Origin: Selaginella moellendorffii
Lineage: Eukaryota; Streptophyta; Lycopodiopsida; Selaginellales; Selaginellaceae
Assembly: GCF_000143415.4 (NCBI RefSeq)
Contig: NW_003314336.1
Span: 167,601 to 199,005 of the forward strand
DNA: 31,405 nucleotides
Direction of reading: 5' to 3'
The translations under genes and the position numbers were made by a program. Shown in pieces: positions 29,050-31,405 of this stretch (within the stretch, counting starts at the first letter, position 1; each line of letters starts with the position of its first letter). Under the pieces are notes generated by a model, which worked only from the letters and a program-made list of their open reading frames with translations, did no database searches and was not told the DNA's origin.

Positions 29050-30620
29050 CACATCTCTCAGTGTTTGCTAGCATGTATGCTCCACCTCCAACATATCACT
29101 GGACAAAGTAAGGGCCAGTTTAGCGAGGAGAGAACTTTGAAGTTGGCATGAACTTCTTGAGTAGGACAAGATCACCATTCTTGAACGGTTCAATTGACTA
29201 AAGTGGTCAATGACCAGCTTGATCTTCTGCTTGCCTGGAAGAAGATGTTGAGTTGTGGCTATTTGTTGTTCTTCCAAGGCAAGAACCTCCAAATGATGCA
29301 CATAAAACTTATCCTTGTCACTAAGTTGTATATTTGTTATGTATCAAAGTGAAAGTGAAAAGGATGGCATTTGGATCTCCACTAGAAGCATGGTCTCTAT
29401 CCCATAGACGAGAGAGAATGGAGTTGCAAAAATGGACATCTTGAAGGACATGGAAAAGACCCACAATGCTGTAACCAAGTGCTCATGCCAACACCTCCAC
29501 AAGCTTTGAGATGATGGTCTTCATTATTTTCTTGGACTCCACCTAGCCATTGCACTTAGGATAGTACCTGCTACTCTTCACATGCTTGATCTGCAGCTGT
29601 TGGAGAAGATGTTGCATCACCTGTCCAAATTAGAACAGTAGAAACTCCAATTTTGCAAATTGTGTACTCAAAGACAAACTTTGTTGTAAACTGTTGATAT
29701 TCCTTTCTCAGAGGGATGGCCTTGACCCTTTTTGTGAAGTAGTCTGTTGGTACAATTATATATTGCTGTCCTTTCAAGTTCAGTGGACTAATTGGGCCGA
29801 TGAAGTCAAGTCCCTACTAGAAAAAGGGACCATAAGAAGTATGAGCTGGAAAGGAAAATGTGGAATTATCAAATAGGTCCTCAATTCTTGGTAAAGAGTA
29901 CTTTATCTTCTATGTATACTTGTTGAGTAACTATTAGTTTATGTATGTCCATAGATCCATTTTTCTTCTTTATGAACACATTGGAGACCATATGATGAGT
30001 TGCTTAACCAAATATACCCTTTATGAACCAACTCCTCAAGTTGGTGTTGAGTTCCTTGAGCTCCTTTTCGCTCAGTGACAAGGGAGGTAAACCACTATAT
30101 TAGCCCCCTTGCCCAATTCAATTTTATGTTCTATCAGTTGGGTAAGGTTTAATCTTACCAACAATTTCTTTAGAATGGTGTCTTAAAATTAGTCTTAACA
30201 CTTGTTGAATCCCGAAAAGAACCTTTTCTGATATCATCTTTTTATCACTTCCCACTAAGAGTAAGCACAAAAATGGTCTTAATTCCTTTTTTAAGTTTTT
30301 TTTTCTTGGTTCAAATAAAAGTCCTTGGATCTACTCTACCCTCTTTATAGATCTTGGGCCTCCACCCTAGATTGTTCCTCAAGGGCATTCACTAATACCA
30401 CCAAGTTTTATCTTGTTCATGCAAAGTTACCATAAACCAATTGAACCAATCCATCTCATAAATCACATCAAATCCTGCTATATCTAAAATGGTGAAATCC
30501 ATGCCTACTTTGCACTTCCCTACTTCAACTCTTGCTTGTTGAAGTACCATATTGTTATTTTAGATTCCTTGAATAAACTCTATCGTCCTTTGTTCTTCTA
30601 ACTGTTGCACCATTAGTCCA
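29050..30620 (-). pseudogene. Family C Ty3/gypsy pol, heavily deleted
   Basis: Read on the minus strand from right to left there is a post-protease block (KVGMDFTILDIAGFDVIYEMDW, near 30480), then the RT N-terminus (IEHKIELG near 30130, LSEKELKELNTNL, FIKKKNGSMD and SLPRIEDLFD near 29900). It jumps directly to an integrase core (LDFIGPISPLNLKGQQYIIV, TDYFTKRVKAIPLR, about 29810-29690). Then come ATPFSLVYGIETMLLVEIQMP (near 29400) and an integrase end (FKNGDLVLLKKFMPTSKFSP, near 29140). The catalytic half of RT and the RNase H are missing. Many stops and frameshifts. The motifs differ from families A and B, so it is a third lineage. Confidence 0.78.
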
Positions 30621-30759
30621 GCTTACTAAACTATGTTTACAACTATAAAATTGTCCATTGCACTTGTGTTAATAAAATCATAAGAAAACTATCTATAAGC
30701 ATTCCTCAAAAGGATAGTACATGTTGTGAGTAACTCTCTACCAAAGTTACTATTATAAT

Positions 30760-30895
30760 GAGTAACTTTAAGTTACAGACCATATCATATATCTAGAGTG
30801 GATCTTTGCAAGGGAATTTAACTATGGCTAAGGCAAAGGTTATTAAATAGGAAAAGTAAGTTATCAAATGGCAAGAGGAAAATTTATAGCTTACA
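30760..30895 (+). repeat. 3' end of another family B-type LTR
   Basis: It resembles the last 130 bp of 6139-7271 (GCTAAGGCA, AAATTGGAAAGGAAAAATTTGTGGCTTACA region) and ends AGCTTACA at 30895. Confidence 0.6.
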
Positions 30896-30898
30896 ATT

Positions 30899-30910
30899 TG
30901 GTATTAAAGC
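30899..30910 (+). other. Mutated primer-binding site
   Basis: TGGTATTAAAGC, two changes from the initiator tRNA-Met PBS, 3 nt after the LTR end. Confidence 0.65.
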
Positions 30911-31405
30911 ATTTTTTTAGTTCTAGCAAAGGATAGAGATAGAGATAGCTGAAATTACCTGTAAAGGTGGAGCCTCTAATCAAGTAAGAAGTAGTGAATG
31001 AGGAATTTATGCATGAGGAGGATTCTAGTGAGGAGATTAAAACATGAAACTAGGGATGAGGTTCTGCCATTTGAGAGTAATAGTTACAAAACTTGGAAAA
31101 GGTCCCTATAAATAACTAAACTTTCTACTGCTTTAGTCAATTAATAACACCTTTGACCACTCTAAGGAGTCTCAGTGACAACCTCCATATGTCCTCATCC
31201 CAACTTAGGGTACTTACTAACCCTTAAAGGTGATTTCAAAGCTATATGGACTTTGAACTTGGTCCAAGTGCTCCATGTGTTCAATCCCAATTCATACAGC
31301 CAAAAGTACCTTTGAGGTACCAGCCTCTTACACTAAGGCTATGGCAATTCTCACTATCTTATTGGTTGTTATGATCTGGTGCTAAAAAACAAAAAAGTTT
31401 ACCAT
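30911..31405. other. Element leader remnant, then LTR-like DNA at the window edge
   Basis: 31140-31370 resembles 16641-16800. TTATGATCTGGTGC at 31369-31383 resembles the inverted end of the family A LTR (TTATGATCCGGCAC at 23391), suggesting another family A LTR enters from the right. No gene. Confidence 0.4.

Overview
This is plant nuclear DNA, most likely from a spore-bearing land plant with swimming sperm. A spikemoss (Selaginella-like lycophyte) is my best guess, and it is inference. Three observations point that way. (1) The left edge carries a spliced gene resembling PIBF1/CEP90, a centriole/basal-body coiled-coil protein expected only in lineages with motile cilia. (2) Its nine inferred introns are all 42-51 nt, an extremely short size class. 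(3) Nearly everything else is Ty3/gypsy LTR-retrotransposon debris primed by initiator tRNA-Met, and one 42-nt stretch matches the plant initiator tRNA as I recall it.

Layout. 1-2.3 kb: PIBF1-like exons and further coiled-coil exons on +. 2.5-8.3 kb: a decayed gypsy copy (family A, copy 1, +), split at 3330/7272 by a second gypsy element (family B, a chromovirus with a chromodomain, 3331-7271). The insertion is flanked by the 5-bp duplication AGTAT. 8.3-16.6 kb: low-copy DNA with exon-like fragments, including a HAD-phosphatase pseudogene at 10.7-10.97 kb, a 113-bp direct repeat, and a small non-autonomous LTR element at 12.0-13.15 kb. 16.6-18.0 kb: an LTR remnant and a SWIM-finger-like fragment. 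18.2-23.7 kb: a degenerate family A gag on the minus strand (copy 3), split by a young family A element (copy 2, 19092-23620). 23.7-31.4 kb: a miniature LTR element, several LTRs of one family containing hexamer arrays, a long perfect-like hairpin, and a third, heavily deleted gypsy pol (family C) on the minus strand. No element in the window looks autonomous.

The most unusual structure is family A copy 2. Its two 233-bp LTRs are inverted, not direct, so both outer ends are U3 ends. It is nevertheless flanked by a clean 5-bp duplication (CTACA). At the inner edge of the misoriented LTR, the primer-binding site runs on into 42 nt matching the whole 3' half of initiator tRNA-Met and then abuts the polypurine tract. 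This looks like a fossil of aberrant reverse transcription in which the tRNA primer itself was copied and the strong-stop end joined to the wrong partner.

The second unusual structure is in the family B integrase. It carries two GT...AG inserts of 47 and 51 nt. Removing them exactly reconnects three reading frames, and their sizes match the introns of the neighbouring host gene. They look like spliceosomal introns inside a retrotransposon.
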